Origin: Mycobacterium sp. D16Q13
Lineage (GTDB): Bacteria > Actinomycetota > Actinomycetes > Mycobacteriales > Mycobacteriaceae
Direction of reading: 5' to 3'
Assembly: GCF_002013375.1 (NCBI RefSeq)
Contig: NZ_MAEW01000009.1
Span: 116,181 to 180,180, forward strand
Length of the DNA stretch: 64,000 bases
Notes under the pieces: generated by a model
Told to the model about the DNA's origin: nothing
Database searches by the model: none
What the model saw: only the letters and a program-made list of their open reading frames with translations
Part shown: positions 18,558-27,391 of the stretch, piece by piece
How positions within the stretch are numbered: the first letter of the stretch is position 1
Layout of the letters: every line of letters begins with the position of its first letter
Made by a program: the position numbers and the translations under genes

Positions 18558-19769
18558 GTGGTGGCGCGGGTGCAGCGGGTGCGTGATGTAGCTGATGGTT
18601 CGCGCTGGTACACGGTGGTCGGTGCTGATCACCTGCCGATCGCCCCGGTCGCCGAATACATCGCGTTCCTGCGCGATGATCAGGCCTCCCCGCACACGGT
18701 CCGCGCGTACGCCGCCGGCTTGGCGGCGTGGTGGACGCTGCTGGAGCACACCGGGACCGGCTGGACACAGATCTCGACCTCACTGTTCGGCGGTTTCCTG
18801 ACGTATCTGCGCACCGGGGATCTTCCCGGGACCACACGGGTAGGGCCTGAGGGAAGCTGGCTGGCGGCGGCGACAGTGCAGCAGCGGGCCGCCGCGGTGC
18901 TGGCGTTCTACCGCTATCAGGCGCACGCCCACAACCTGGACGTGCCCTATCAGAAGCTCTACGGCTCCCTGGGCAAGCGGGGCCGCTCCCGCTACGTGCC
19001 GATGCTGGCCGGGGTCGGGCGGCGACCGCGCCGGGACCGGCCCATCTACCGGGTGCGGGGTGAGAATGCCCGCCGCACACCTATTTTGCTGCCCACGCAG
19101 GTACAGCTGATCCTGGATGCGTGCGCCATCCAGGACACCGATGGGCTGTGGTCAGGATCGCAGGCTGGTTTGCGGGACCGGTTGCTGTTCGCCACCTTGG
19201 CTGAGACGGGGATGCGTCTGGGCGAAGCATTGTCGTTGCGGCATCAGGATTTCTGTATCGGCGCCGGAGGCACCCCGTGGATCGATGTGGCGGCCCGCCA
19301 GGACCACCCGCACGGGGTGCGGGTCAAGGGCCAGCCGCGACGCATCTATGTCGGAGATGATTTAGAGGCCCTGTATTCGGCGTATGTGTGGCAGCTGGTG
19401 GACGCCGGCGCGGACCTCGCCGTGCCCGATCTGGACAGCCATTTCGTGTTCGTCAACCGCGCCGCCGGCGCCCTGTTCGCGCCGCTGCGCCCCGAAACCG
19501 TGTACGCCAAGGTTCGCTCGATCAACAGGGCCGCCAAAGACCCTCTCCCGGCAGGCTGGTCGCCGCACTGGCTGCGCCACACCCATGCCAGCGCCCTGCT
19601 GGCCTGCGGTGTGCCCGCGCATGTGGTGATGCGCCGGCTGGGGCATCTGGATATCCAGACCACCCTGTCCACCTACGGGTGGGTGACCGAAGACATTGCG
19701 ATGCGCACCGCGGCGCAGTGGAAGAACTACGCCGCCGGATGGAAGGGCCTGCACGATGGCACCCACTGA
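18558..19769 (+). CDS. Tyrosine recombinase, Tn554 TnpA-like
   Basis: A phage-integrase family recombinase of about 403 residues. The N-terminal SAM-like core-binding domain (SPHTVRAYAAGLAAWWTLL) is followed by a catalytic domain with the first Arg in ETGMRLGEALSL, the HxxR box HWLRHTHAS, LGH in RRLGHLDIQTT, and the nucleophile in STYGWV. It is the first member of a trio with overlapping frames: its last 14 bases overlap the next gene. GTG 18558 is preferred because it follows a purine-rich GGACGGGG and avoids a long overlap with the upstream gene; GTG 18501 is also open. Confidence 0.9.
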   Translation: MVARVQRVRDVADGSRWYTVVGADHLPIAPVAEYIAFLRDDQASPHTVRAYAAGLAAWWTLLEHTGTGWTQISTSLFGGFLTYLRTGDLPGTTRVGPEGSWLAAATVQQRAAAVLAFYRYQAHAHNLDVPYQKLYGSLGKRGRSRYVPMLAGVGRRPRRDRPIYRVRGENARRTPILLPTQVQLILDACAIQDTDGLWSGSQAGLRDRLLFATLAETGMRLGEALSLRHQDFCIGAGGTPWIDVAARQDHPHGVRVKGQPRRIYVGDDLEALYSAYVWQLVDAGADLAVPDLDSHFVFVNRAAGALFAPLRPETVYAKVRSINRAAKDPLPAGWSPHWLRHTHASALLACGVPAHVVMRRLGHLDIQTTLSTYGWVTEDIAMRTAAQWKNYAAGWKGLHDGTH

Positions 19770-22011
19770 CCCACCACCGACCGGACAGCTCGGCCCCTGC
19801 CGCGCCGAGAGTTCTGCGTGGGAGCAGCAGTGGGCGAAAGTGCCTGCGCCGTGGCGCCAGCCGGTGTACCGGATCGATACGGCACCGTTTAGCGAGGTGT
19901 TCGTGCAGAACCGCTACTACGCCACAGCCACGCCCGGATGCGATGGCTACGATTTCACCCCGCCCGGGCCGCCCCGCTTCGCCGACGAGCTGGCGTGGTG
20001 GGTGTACACATGCTGGCGCGAAGGGCTGCGCCGGATCGACCCGGCCAAGATCGTTTGGTTCACCCAGGCCCTGCCCGCCGCCGCCGCCGAATACCGGCGC
20101 CGCCACGGCCGACCCCCGGCAAGCCTGCTCGATATCAGTGTGCCCGACATCGTGCGGCACGCCACGGTGCTCTTCGAGCAGCGCCGCCACCGCCTGCCCA
20201 CCGCCTCCTACCGCCGCAACCTGGAATGGACCGTCGAGCACCTGCACACGCTGCTGGCGGTGCGCACCGCTTCGGCGCCGTGGTGGAGCTATGACACCTG
20301 GGACTTGCGGATCGACCCGCGGATCCCGCAACGCGAGCATGAACCCCATCACGAGCGCGTGCTCAAACTCGCTGGCATACAACCGGTGTGGCTGCGGGAG
20401 GGGCTGCGGTTCTGGATGCGCACCGCCATCACCCACCAGCTGTTCACCTGGACCACCGCGGTGAGCCGCTGCCAAACTCTCGGCCGGCATCTGGGCCTGT
20501 TCTGCCAACGCAACAACTACCACGACAACCCGCTGATCACCGCTGATCCCGAGCAGCTGCGCGCCGTGTTCATGGATTTTCTGGCCTACTTGCGCAGCCC
20601 TGAGGCCACCACCAAATCCGGCACCCTGGGCGACTACCTGGTGACCGAGATCCAGTACCAGGTGCAAGCGTTCTACACCTTCATGCACGATCACGGCGCC
20701 GAAGCTGCCGCCGCCACCGGGGACAAACGCTGGAAAGAGTTGGGGATCGGCCATACCCGGCTGTGGGCACCGGCCTACCTGCCGCGCAAAACCCGTCGGC
20801 CGCGCGAGCTGACTTGGTATAGCACCGCTGATTTGCAGCGGATGCTGGCCTACTTACAGGTGCTGAGCGCCGACACGGAAGAACGTGTGGTGCTCACCCA
20901 CCCCGACGGGCAGATCTCGGTGATGGCCGGCCTGGGCGATCCGCAAGCCGCCCGCGCCTGGCTGCTGCAGGCGATGACCGGTCGGCGGGCCTCGGAGATC
21001 CTGATGCTCGATCATGACCCGCTGCAAGCCATTCCGGGTGCCGCAGCCCCGGCCGGTGCAGATACCGGCATCTTCGTGGCGCGGCTGCGCTATCAGCAGA
21101 CCAAGGTCGCCGGAGTGGATCCCACCATCTTGGTAGAACAACAGATCGTCGATGTCATCCGCGAGCAGCAGCGCTGGCTGGCGCGCCGCTACCCCGGCAT
21201 CAAGCCCAAGTACCTGTTTGTGGGGATGGTGCACCAGCACCAAGGCCAACGCGCCCGCCCCTACACCTCATATCTGAACGCACTCAAGAAACTGGACGCC
21301 GTCCACCGCCTCGTCGATGCCCAGGGCAATGCGCTGCGGTTCTCCCAGACGCACCGGCTGCGGCACACACGCGCTACCGAGCTACTCAATGACGGTGTCC
21401 CGTTCCATGTCGTGCAGCGCTACCTGGGTCACAAAAGCCCGGAGATGACCGCCCGCTACGCCGCCACGCTGGCGGCCACCTCCGAAGCAGAATTCTTGAA
21501 ACACAAGAAGATCGGTGCGATGGGCGCCGAGATCGCGATCAGCCCCTCAGACATTTACGAGATGACCCAACTCGGCAAGCGCACCGACCGGGTGCTGCCC
21601 AACGGGGTGTGCCTGTTGCCGCCGCTGAAATCATGCGATAAGGGCAACGCCTGCCTGTCGTGCGGGCACTTCGCCACCGATGCCACCCACCTGCATGATC
21701 TGCGCGGTCAGCTCACCGCCACCCAAACCCTCCTGGCTGGGCGCCGGCGACAGTTCGCCGAGCGCACCGGACGCGAGCTAACCGACGACAACGTTTGGGT
21801 CAGCGAACGCCTCCGCGAAATCGTCTCACTACAAGCCATCATCGCTCGCTTGTCCAATCATTCAGATGCTTTGGCGGGCAGCGGATCTGCGCCCAGCGCG
21901 ATTGCGGGCGCGGCCACCGCGGGCAGGCGGCCCCAGCTGCCAATCGCCACCCGCGGCGCCCACGAGAGCATCATCAACCATGCCAGCGGCGGGCGGCGCA
22001 GCGATGGCTGA
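19756..22011 (+). CDS. Large tyrosine recombinase, Tn554 TnpB-like
   Basis: A 751-residue recombinase, longer than ordinary integrases and in the range of TnpB of Tn554. The catalytic residues are in TGRRASEILML, HRLRHTRATELL, YLGHKS and the tyrosine of TARYAAT, about residues 420-580. The C-terminal part has a likely zinc site (CLLPPLKSCDKGNACLSCGHF) followed by a helical region. TnpA and TnpB work together in Tn554 transposition. Start ATG 19756 lies within the end of the upstream gene, and the stop overlaps the next start, so the three are translationally coupled. Confidence 0.9.
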   Translation: MAPTDPPPTGQLGPCRAESSAWEQQWAKVPAPWRQPVYRIDTAPFSEVFVQNRYYATATPGCDGYDFTPPGPPRFADELAWWVYTCWREGLRRIDPAKIVWFTQALPAAAAEYRRRHGRPPASLLDISVPDIVRHATVLFEQRRHRLPTASYRRNLEWTVEHLHTLLAVRTASAPWWSYDTWDLRIDPRIPQREHEPHHERVLKLAGIQPVWLREGLRFWMRTAITHQLFTWTTAVSRCQTLGRHLGLFCQRNNYHDNPLITADPEQLRAVFMDFLAYLRSPEATTKSGTLGDYLVTEIQYQVQAFYTFMHDHGAEAAAATGDKRWKELGIGHTRLWAPAYLPRKTRRPRELTWYSTADLQRMLAYLQVLSADTEERVVLTHPDGQISVMAGLGDPQAARAWLLQAMTGRRASEILMLDHDPLQAIPGAAAPAGADTGIFVARLRYQQTKVAGVDPTILVEQQIVDVIREQQRWLARRYPGIKPKYLFVGMVHQHQGQRARPYTSYLNALKKLDAVHRLVDAQGNALRFSQTHRLRHTRATELLNDGVPFHVVQRYLGHKSPEMTARYAATLAATSEAEFLKHKKIGAMGAEIAISPSDIYEMTQLGKRTDRVLPNGVCLLPPLKSCDKGNACLSCGHFATDATHLHDLRGQLTATQTLLAGRRRQFAERTGRELTDDNVWVSERLREIVSLQAIIARLSNHSDALAGSGSAPSAIAGAATAGRRPQLPIATRGAHESIINHASGGRRSDG

Positions 22012-22405
22012 GCATCACCGCGGCACCGACGGGCTGCGCCGCCACGCCCATCAGCGCTCCGATGAGGCCCGCCGCCGCATCGATAAAGCCATCCGCGATC
22101 GGCGCAAACGCGGCGAGCCGATCAACGTTAATGCCGTCGCCCGCACCGCCAGGGTCACCCGTAAAACCATCTACGCCCACCCCGACCTGCTCGAACGCAT
22201 CCGCGCCCACACACCCCTGCACGTGGCGCCACTGGCACCCCAACCACGGCCTGCAGCCGAGAGCTCCATCGTGGCCGCACTACGCCGCCAGCTGACCACC
22301 CAACAAACTCAACTGAGCAAACTCAGAACCGAACTCAAAGCCCGCGACGAAGCGCTTGCGGCCGCGCACGGCGAAATCGCCCGCCTCTCAAACCCGCCGC
22401 GCTAG
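22004..22405 (+). CDS. DUF6262-like small protein, Tn554 TnpC-like
   Basis: A 133-residue basic protein. The first half includes a short helix-turn-helix-like stretch (NAVARTARVTRKTIYAHPDL), and the second half is a predicted coiled coil (LRRQLTTQQTQLSKLRTEL). This is the look of the DUF6262 proteins that follow TnpA and TnpB genes in actinobacterial Tn554-class elements; in Tn554, TnpC affects frequency and orientation of transposition. The ATG lies eight bases before the end of the tnpB-like gene, so it is coupled to it. Confidence 0.82.
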   Translation: MAEHHRGTDGLRRHAHQRSDEARRRIDKAIRDRRKRGEPINVNAVARTARVTRKTIYAHPDLLERIRAHTPLHVAPLAPQPRPAAESSIVAALRRQLTTQQTQLSKLRTELKARDEALAAAHGEIARLSNPPR

Positions 22406-22497
22406 ACCAGCTGCAGCAGCAGGGGGACTCTGCCTGATGCCCGATGTCTCACGACAGATCGAACTATCGTTGAGCTAACCCGAGTAAGGAGGCTCAG

Positions 22498-22800
22498 ATG
22501 GTTGCTCAGGTAGATCGCGGCGCGGTCGCGGTCCGCTACTGCCCGTCCTGTGGCGCCGAACTGCCGGACCGGGTGCGCCACGATGCCCTCTATTGTTCGT
22601 CCGCGTGCCGGGCACGGCATTGGCGGTGGGCCCAACGCAGCCGCTCGCGGATCTGCGCGATGCGCGGCGAGGGCCAGCTGCGGGCCCGATGCGCTGAGTG
22701 TGACAGCACCTGGGTCGTCGGACTCGAGCACCGGGCCGGGACTATTTACTGTTCGCATCGGTGCCGGACCCGGGCTTGGCGGCGTTGCCGTTCGCTGTAG
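22498..22800 (+). CDS. Small cysteine-rich zinc-ribbon-like protein
   Basis: A 100-residue protein with two similar zinc-ribbon halves: YCPSCGAE with YCSSACRARHWR, and RCAECDST with YCSHRCRTRAWR. The repeat of CxxC followed by YCSxxCRxRxW suggests an internal duplication and binding of two metal ions, probably zinc, with nucleic acid or protein as target. An excellent ribosome site, AAGGAGG, lies about eight bases upstream of ATG 22498, which supports it as a real gene. It follows the recombinase trio and may belong to its accessory set. No name can be given. Confidence 0.72.
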   Translation: MVAQVDRGAVAVRYCPSCGAELPDRVRHDALYCSSACRARHWRWAQRSRSRICAMRGEGQLRARCAECDSTWVVGLEHRAGTIYCSHRCRTRAWRRCRSL

Positions 22801-23120
22801 ACGTCACCGTGACCGTTACCGCGAACGGCTACACAAATCTCTTTAACACCGGGCCTGACCAGCGTAATTAACGATCCGAAACTCTTGATCGGCGGCCGCG
22901 GCAAGCGCACAATGATGCAACAGCCGGTTTGCAGCCGTTCTTCAAGCGGCACCGGTGCGCGCAAGAAGGTGATAGACACAAGCACATCGATCATGCGGGC
23001 CCCCGCTGCAGCGCAGGGGCTCGGCCCACGGCGCACGGACGGCGTGACCGCGGTGCATCGAGCATCAGGTGCAGTGCAGGCCCGCGTGGCCCCGGACGGG
23101 AATCACGCGAGGAGACAACA
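22801..23120. other. Gene-free stretch before the DUF6192-like gene
   Basis: I see no convincing gene in these 320 bp. The region must hold the promoter of the next gene, whose ribosome-binding site (GAGGAGAC) is at about 23108-23115. No strong dyad or terminator was noticed. Confidence 0.4.
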
Positions 23121-24005
23121 ATGCCCGAAAAAATCGGAAACGTCAGCAAGCGCCGCTACGACCAGCTGGTCGCCGAGGGCCGCAACCTAGTCGAGCAGCA
23201 ATCTCGCTGCCAGTTCGAGCTCGGTGATCGAGCCCTGGAAATCGAGCCGCTGCAGCCGCGCGGCGGAGCGCACCCCGGCCCGGGCGTCGAGCTGCTCAGC
23301 GTCACCGCCGCGATCGCCATGTACGCCCAGGACATTGGCCTGGCCGCATCGACGATCATGGACTACCGGTGGGTCGCCTCGCGGTGGCCCACCGGTCAGC
23401 GAGTGCACACCGTGTCGCACTACATCCACAAGGTGCTCGCCGGCCACGACAACCGGTACGCATTGATACAACAACCACCCACGAACAGCCGTACTGGTGA
23501 GCGCCGATGGGATAGCGAGGCTGCCCGCCGGGCGGTCGGGTGGACGCCACGCACCCCCGTTACCAGCCAAGAGAAAGTCAACCAGGTCCACGACCTGACC
23601 AAGGACGACCACGTCGCGGTATCGGTGGCTCGGGACCTGCTCAAACGCCCCAACGTCGCATTCGAAGCCATGGGCGACCAATCAGCACGCCACGCGGTCA
23701 ACAGCGCCCAATACGACCGATCCCGGCAAACAATCGTGTGCGCACGCCAACGCACACCGGCCATCCGGGCGCTCGAACATAGCATCGAATACATCGATCT
23801 GGTCGGTGCCTGCGCCCAGTTCGTCGCCGGCGTCGGCCGCATCCTGCCCAACCTGCGCGGCCAGGAGTTCAGCACGCAGGAAAAGGCCGCGGTCCAGCAG
23901 AACCTGGCCCGGGTGCGCAGCACGGCCGATTGGATACAACATGCGATGGACACCGGGGATGTCAGCCTTGATGAGGCTCTTGCCGAATTACTCAAAGGCG
24001 GGTGA
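23121..24005 (+). CDS. DUF6192-like protein, unknown function
   Basis: A 294-residue soluble protein starting MPEKIGNVSKRRYDQLVAEG. The arrangement of a short N-terminal helical segment, GDRALEIEPLQPRGGAHPG and a later WPTGQRVHTVSHYIHKVL reminds me of actinobacterial DUF6192 proteins, which occur on mobile elements; I am only moderately sure of this name. The helical middle could include an HTH (AAIAMYAQDIGLAASTIMDY, about residues 70-89). ATG 23121 follows GAGGAGAC at good spacing, and longer in-frame starts lack that. It is probably cotranscribed with the next gene, three bases downstream. Confidence 0.68.
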   Translation: MPEKIGNVSKRRYDQLVAEGRNLVEQQSRCQFELGDRALEIEPLQPRGGAHPGPGVELLSVTAAIAMYAQDIGLAASTIMDYRWVASRWPTGQRVHTVSHYIHKVLAGHDNRYALIQQPPTNSRTGERRWDSEAARRAVGWTPRTPVTSQEKVNQVHDLTKDDHVAVSVARDLLKRPNVAFEAMGDQSARHAVNSAQYDRSRQTIVCARQRTPAIRALEHSIEYIDLVGACAQFVAGVGRILPNLRGQEFSTQEKAAVQQNLARVRSTADWIQHAMDTGDVSLDEALAELLKGG

Positions 24006-24008
24006 ACC

Positions 24009-24419
24009 ATGCCCCACCGCATCCCCCGCACCGTCAAATCCGAGCGCGTGCGCTTAGCACTTCTACAAGCCCGACCCGGCGGCCTTACCCTACAACAGCT
24101 TTGTGCCGCAACAGGTCTGACCGCAAGCCAGATCCGTGACGGCCTCAGAGAGATCAAGGAACACGCCGCCATGGAACATATGACCCCCTTTGCCTGGTCC
24201 CGCAAGAACGGCTACGCCTTTCCCGAGGAGCCCTCCGACTGGATCGCCTACGAACGAGCCCAAGCCCACACCGCACTGACCCGATTCGTGCGCCTGATCA
24301 CCGGCACCGTTTATCCCCACCAGCAACTTCTGCCGCACGATGACTACGCCAGGCTGCTGCTGGATCAACTCGTCGGCGTACGTGCATCACTGGAAAGCAT
24401 CACCCGGCTAGCCAGTTGA
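24009..24419 (+). CDS. Small winged-helix-like protein, unknown function
   Basis: A 136-residue protein. Residues 15-50 (LLQARPGGLTLQQLCAATGL, then SQIRDGLREIKEH) look like a winged helix-turn-helix, and the rest is helical without a known motif. It starts three bases after the stop of the DUF6192-like gene, so the pair is likely one operon and may act together as a regulatory accessory of the transposon. I do not recognise it by name. Confidence 0.62.
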   Translation: MPHRIPRTVKSERVRLALLQARPGGLTLQQLCAATGLTASQIRDGLREIKEHAAMEHMTPFAWSRKNGYAFPEEPSDWIAYERAQAHTALTRFVRLITGTVYPHQQLLPHDDYARLLLDQLVGVRASLESITRLAS

Positions 24420-24489
24420 GTACCGACCATCACGGTGCACCACAGGACCACGGCACCGACCCACGGTCTCCGGAAGCATCTGAGGGTGT

Positions 24490-24604
24490 CCAGGGCGACG
24501 GGTTGGCCGTCGTCGAGCAGCCGCAGCAGCGGCACCAGCAGGGCCGGGTCGAGCCCGGGATTCTCCGGAACAACCAGGCGGTCAAGGAAATTCGTCATAG
24601 TCAC
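24490..24604 (-). pseudogene. merB: merB 5' remnant (alkylmercury lyase)
   Basis: Eighteen bases downstream of merA a frame starts MTMTNFLDRLVVPENP and continues DPALLVPLLRLLDDGQPVALD. This matches the N-terminal part of alkylmercury lyase MerB, which has LLVPLLRELAKGRPV at the same place in the E. coli plasmid protein. The likeness stops at about 24490, where the sequence passes into unrelated DNA of the recombination module; the frame itself stays open to 24365. The catalytic Cys-Asp-Cys part is absent, so organomercurial cleavage cannot be encoded here. GAGGTGACT precedes the ATG. Confidence 0.65.
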
Positions 24605-24622
24605 CTCGTCGTAGGGCGCGGG

Positions 24623-26029
24623 TCAGGACGCGCAGCAGGACAGTTGCGAAATATCGGTGGTAAACGACTGGGCGGCGATCTTGATGCTTTCAGCCATCGT
24701 CAGGTACGGCGCCCAGGACCGGGCGACCTGGTCGACGGTCATCGCGGCGTCGAGGATGTACACCCCCGCGGCGGCGATCTCACCGGCGTCGTCGGCGACG
24801 GCGGTGATGCCGCGCAGCCGTCCGGTGCCAGCGTCGGCGACCAGTTTGATGAACCCGCGGGTGTCGCGGTTGACCAGTGCCCGCGGCACGTACGTGAGGG
24901 GCAGAACCCGGCAGTCGCAGCGTATCCCCGCCGCGCGCATGTCGGCTTCGGTCATCCCGACCGCCCCCACGGCCGGGTTGGTGAACGTCACCCGCGGCAG
25001 GGTGGTGTAGTTCACTGACCGGTCCGCCCCACTGAACATGTTCTCGGCGGCCAGCGCGCCGTGATGGGCGGCGACGTACACGAATTCGGGGTGCCCGGTG
25101 ACATCACCGGCCGCCCAGATACGCGGATTCGACGACTGCAACCGGTCGGTGACCACGATCTCGCCGGCCGCGCCGGTCTTGACGTCGACCGCGGCCAGGT
25201 TCAGGTCGGTGACAGGCCAGCGCCCGAGCGCGACCAGCAGCTTGTCCGCACGGAAGGGTTGTTCGCCGCCTGCGACCGCTGCGGTCACGACCGCCTGCCC
25301 GCCCACCCGTTCGGCCTTCACGATGGTGGCGCCGCGCACCACAGTGATGCCCTCGTCGGCGAACACGTCCTGCAGTGTCGTGGACACTTCCGGTTCCTCC
25401 CGGGACGCCAAGCGGGAGCGGACCAGCATCGTGACCACCGACCCGAGCCGGGCGAACAGCTGCGCCAGCTCCAACGCGACGTACCCGCCGCCGAGCACCA
25501 GCAGTGACTGCGGAACCTCGGCCAGTTCCATCGCGGTGGTCGAGGTCAGGGCGTCCACCTGGTCGAGTCCACGGACCGGCGGCATCCACGGCCGCGCACC
25601 GGTGGCCACCAGATACTGCGCGGCCTCGATCGTGTGGGTGCCCACCCGCAGTACCGGGTCCTCGGGTGTGCCCGCGAACGTGGCGTCAGCCTGGATTCGA
25701 CGCCACCCGTAGGTGTCGGCCAGGTCGGCGTATTTGTCCGAGCGCAGCCGGTCCACCAGGTGCTGCTTACCGCCGATCAGCGCCGCCATGTCGACCGGGC
25801 CCGCGGTAGCCGAAATGCCGGGAAAGCGCTCGGCGCCGGCCGCGGTGTGCCGGGCCCCAGCGGCGGCGATGAGCGCTTTGGACGGCACGCAGCCGGTGTT
25901 CACACACGTACCACCGAACGTGCCGCGCTCGATCATCACCACCGACCTGCCCAGTGAGGTCGCGCGTATCGCGGCGGCCATCCCCGCCCCGCCCGACCCG
26001 ATGACCGCAAGGTCGAATCTCTGCCTCAT
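24623..26029 (-). CDS. merA: Mercuric reductase
   Basis: A 468-residue FAD and NADPH-dependent disulfide reductase that reduces Hg(II) to volatile Hg(0) in the cytosol. The FAD motif is DLAVIGSGGAGMAAA, the redox pair is CVNTGCVPSK (Cys42 and Cys47), the NADPH fold is LLVLGGGYVALELA, and the C-terminus ends LSCCAS, the paired cysteines that pass mercury to the active site. The N-terminal HMA domain seen in many MerA proteins is absent, as in other actinobacterial forms. Start MRQRFDLAVIG is preferred to a start seven codons earlier. It is divergent from merR and was once followed by merB. Confidence 0.95.
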   Translation of the reverse strand: MRQRFDLAVIGSGGAGMAAAIRATSLGRSVVMIERGTFGGTCVNTGCVPSKALIAAAGARHTAAGAERFPGISATAGPVDMAALIGGKQHLVDRLRSDKYADLADTYGWRRIQADATFAGTPEDPVLRVGTHTIEAAQYLVATGARPWMPPVRGLDQVDALTSTTAMELAEVPQSLLVLGGGYVALELAQLFARLGSVVTMLVRSRLASREEPEVSTTLQDVFADEGITVVRGATIVKAERVGGQAVVTAAVAGGEQPFRADKLLVALGRWPVTDLNLAAVDVKTGAAGEIVVTDRLQSSNPRIWAAGDVTGHPEFVYVAAHHGALAAENMFSGADRSVNYTTLPRVTFTNPAVGAVGMTEADMRAAGIRCDCRVLPLTYVPRALVNRDTRGFIKLVADAGTGRLRGITAVADDAGEIAAAGVYILDAAMTVDQVARSWAPYLTMAESIKIAAQSFTTDISQLSCCAS

Positions 26030-26043
26030 GCACCCATCCTCAA

Positions 26044-26063
26044 CCTTCAAGTAGGCTTGAAAG
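26044..26063. promoter_or_regulatory. MerR-type operator between merA and merR
   Basis: CCTTCAAG, a four-base centre TAGG, then CTTGAAAG (seven of eight pairs match). On the minus strand TTGACTTTC runs into this dyad, the arrangement in which MerR proteins sit between an over-spaced -35 and -10. It lies in the 58 bp between the divergent merA and merR starts. Confidence 0.75.
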
Positions 26064-26087
26064 TCAAGTGATCGGTGAGGAGACCTC

Positions 26088-26477
26088 GTGCGAATCGGGC
26101 AACTCGCCGAAGCGACCGGGACGACTGCGGCGACGCTGCGCTACTACGAAGACGAGGGCCTCCTGCCGCCCGCCGAGCGCACCCCAGCGGGGTATCGCCA
26201 ATACGGCGGTGATGCGATCGCCCGGGTCGGCTTCATTCATCGGGGCCAGGCAGCCGGGCTCACCTTGGCCCAGATCCGCCAGATCCTCACCGTCCGAGAC
26301 AGCGGCCACGCACCGTGCACGCACGTACGTGAGCTGCTCGGCACCCGCCTGGCCGATCTCGATGAACAGATCAGCATCCTGGTTGCGCTGCGGGCCACCA
26401 TCGCCCGGCTGCGCGAGCAGGCCGACACCGTCGACCCCGGGTCGTGCAACGCTGACGACGTCTGCCGCTACCTGTAG
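26088..26477 (+). CDS. merR: MerR family heavy-metal regulator
   Basis: A 129-residue metal-sensing activator-repressor. The winged helix is at residues 1-70 (RIGQLAEATGTTAATLRYYE), followed by a dimerisation helix. Three cysteines, Cys77, Cys120 and Cys126, fit the MerR-type metal site, although the spacing of the last two is also compatible with sensors for cadmium or lead. Divergent arrangement with merA and the shared dyad make mercury the most likely inducer. The GTG start at 26088 follows GGTGAGGAG. Confidence 0.88.
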   Translation: MRIGQLAEATGTTAATLRYYEDEGLLPPAERTPAGYRQYGGDAIARVGFIHRGQAAGLTLAQIRQILTVRDSGHAPCTHVRELLGTRLADLDEQISILVALRATIARLREQADTVDPGSCNADDVCRYL

Positions 26478-26695
26478 AAGGGGCTCGTCGCAAACCCCTG
26501 AGCACCGACACCCGATACGCAAAGATAGTGCGCTCCGTCGTCATCAGCGACACCCTGACCGTACTGCGGTACCGGAGGACATAAGCATCGACCTGGGCAC
26601 GCCCGCTAAAGGCAACCTGGGCTACGCGTACGGCATGGGTCGGTTTCGTCAAGTAGTTCGGCCCCGGGCGGGAGATGGTTGCCGAATGGGGGGCT

Positions 26696-27187
26696 CTACG
26701 GCCCGAAGGCGCCACCGGTGATGAGGATGGTGACGCCGATGCTGATCAGCGCTACGGGCAGCACGATGTGACCCCAGCGCGATAGCACGTTGGCAATCAG
26801 TGGGTGCGAAGCGACGTACTTTCCGCCCGCGCACCAGATGGCCACGCCAATGAGAAACACGGCGGTGAACATCGAAATAGTGGCGGTGGCTGCAACCGCG
26901 AAGATCGGCACGTAGACGCCGATGTTGTCGCCGCCGTTAGCGAAGGTGACGGCGGCGACCTGCCACATTCTGGGACCCTGACGCGGGACCGCCGGTATCT
27001 GTGGGGCCGGGTCGGGGTCGCTGCGGCGTTCACGGTAGGCGCTCCAGCCCGCTTTGAGTCCGAGCAAGATGGGTATCAGCCCGAAGTATGGGAGCGCGGC
27101 GGGCGGCAGCAGTGTCGATCCCAGGGCGGCGATCGCGATCGAGACTGCCACGATCGCGATGAACGCGAGGTACTGACCGGCGATCAC
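26696..27187 (-). pseudogene. Cadmium resistance transporter, CadD family, 5'-truncated
   Basis: The 163 residues match the C-terminal four-fifths of actinobacterial CadD-family transporters: RVIAGQYLAFIAI, then AVTFANGGDNIGVYVPIF with the conserved Asn-Gly-Gly-Asp, and RWGHIVLPVALI near the end. The frame stays open upstream through FGQAPGHRGAA, also family-like, but the first membrane helix with the NIDD motif is missing; homology stops at about 27225 where foreign sequence begins. A typical family member is about 200 residues. The loss of the first helix and its start probably inactivates it, though the GTG at 27187 could still be used. Confidence 0.75.
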
Positions 27188-27391
27188 CCGGATGGCTGCT
27201 CCTCGATGGCCCGGCGCCTGCCCAAAGTTATCTCTAGGTCGTAAAGTCGTAAATGTGCGGGTTTGACGTTCATGACGGTGTCGGGCTGTCGCATTTTGGC
27301 TCTGTCGTGGCCGGGTTATCTGTAGGAAGGTGTTGACGAAGAAGGGCCCGGTTCTCGATCAGCGGCCCGCGATGTGGCCGTGTGGGAATTC

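Noticed and set aside
19522..20754. A 410-codon antisense frame across the two recombinase genes
   Set aside because: Both recombinases show complete catalytic motifs on the plus strand; the antisense translation has no domain.
26478..26695. Short open frame with a possible resolvase-like end downstream of merR
   Set aside because: The translation has no convincing family likeness and no start; I see nothing supportable in this gap.
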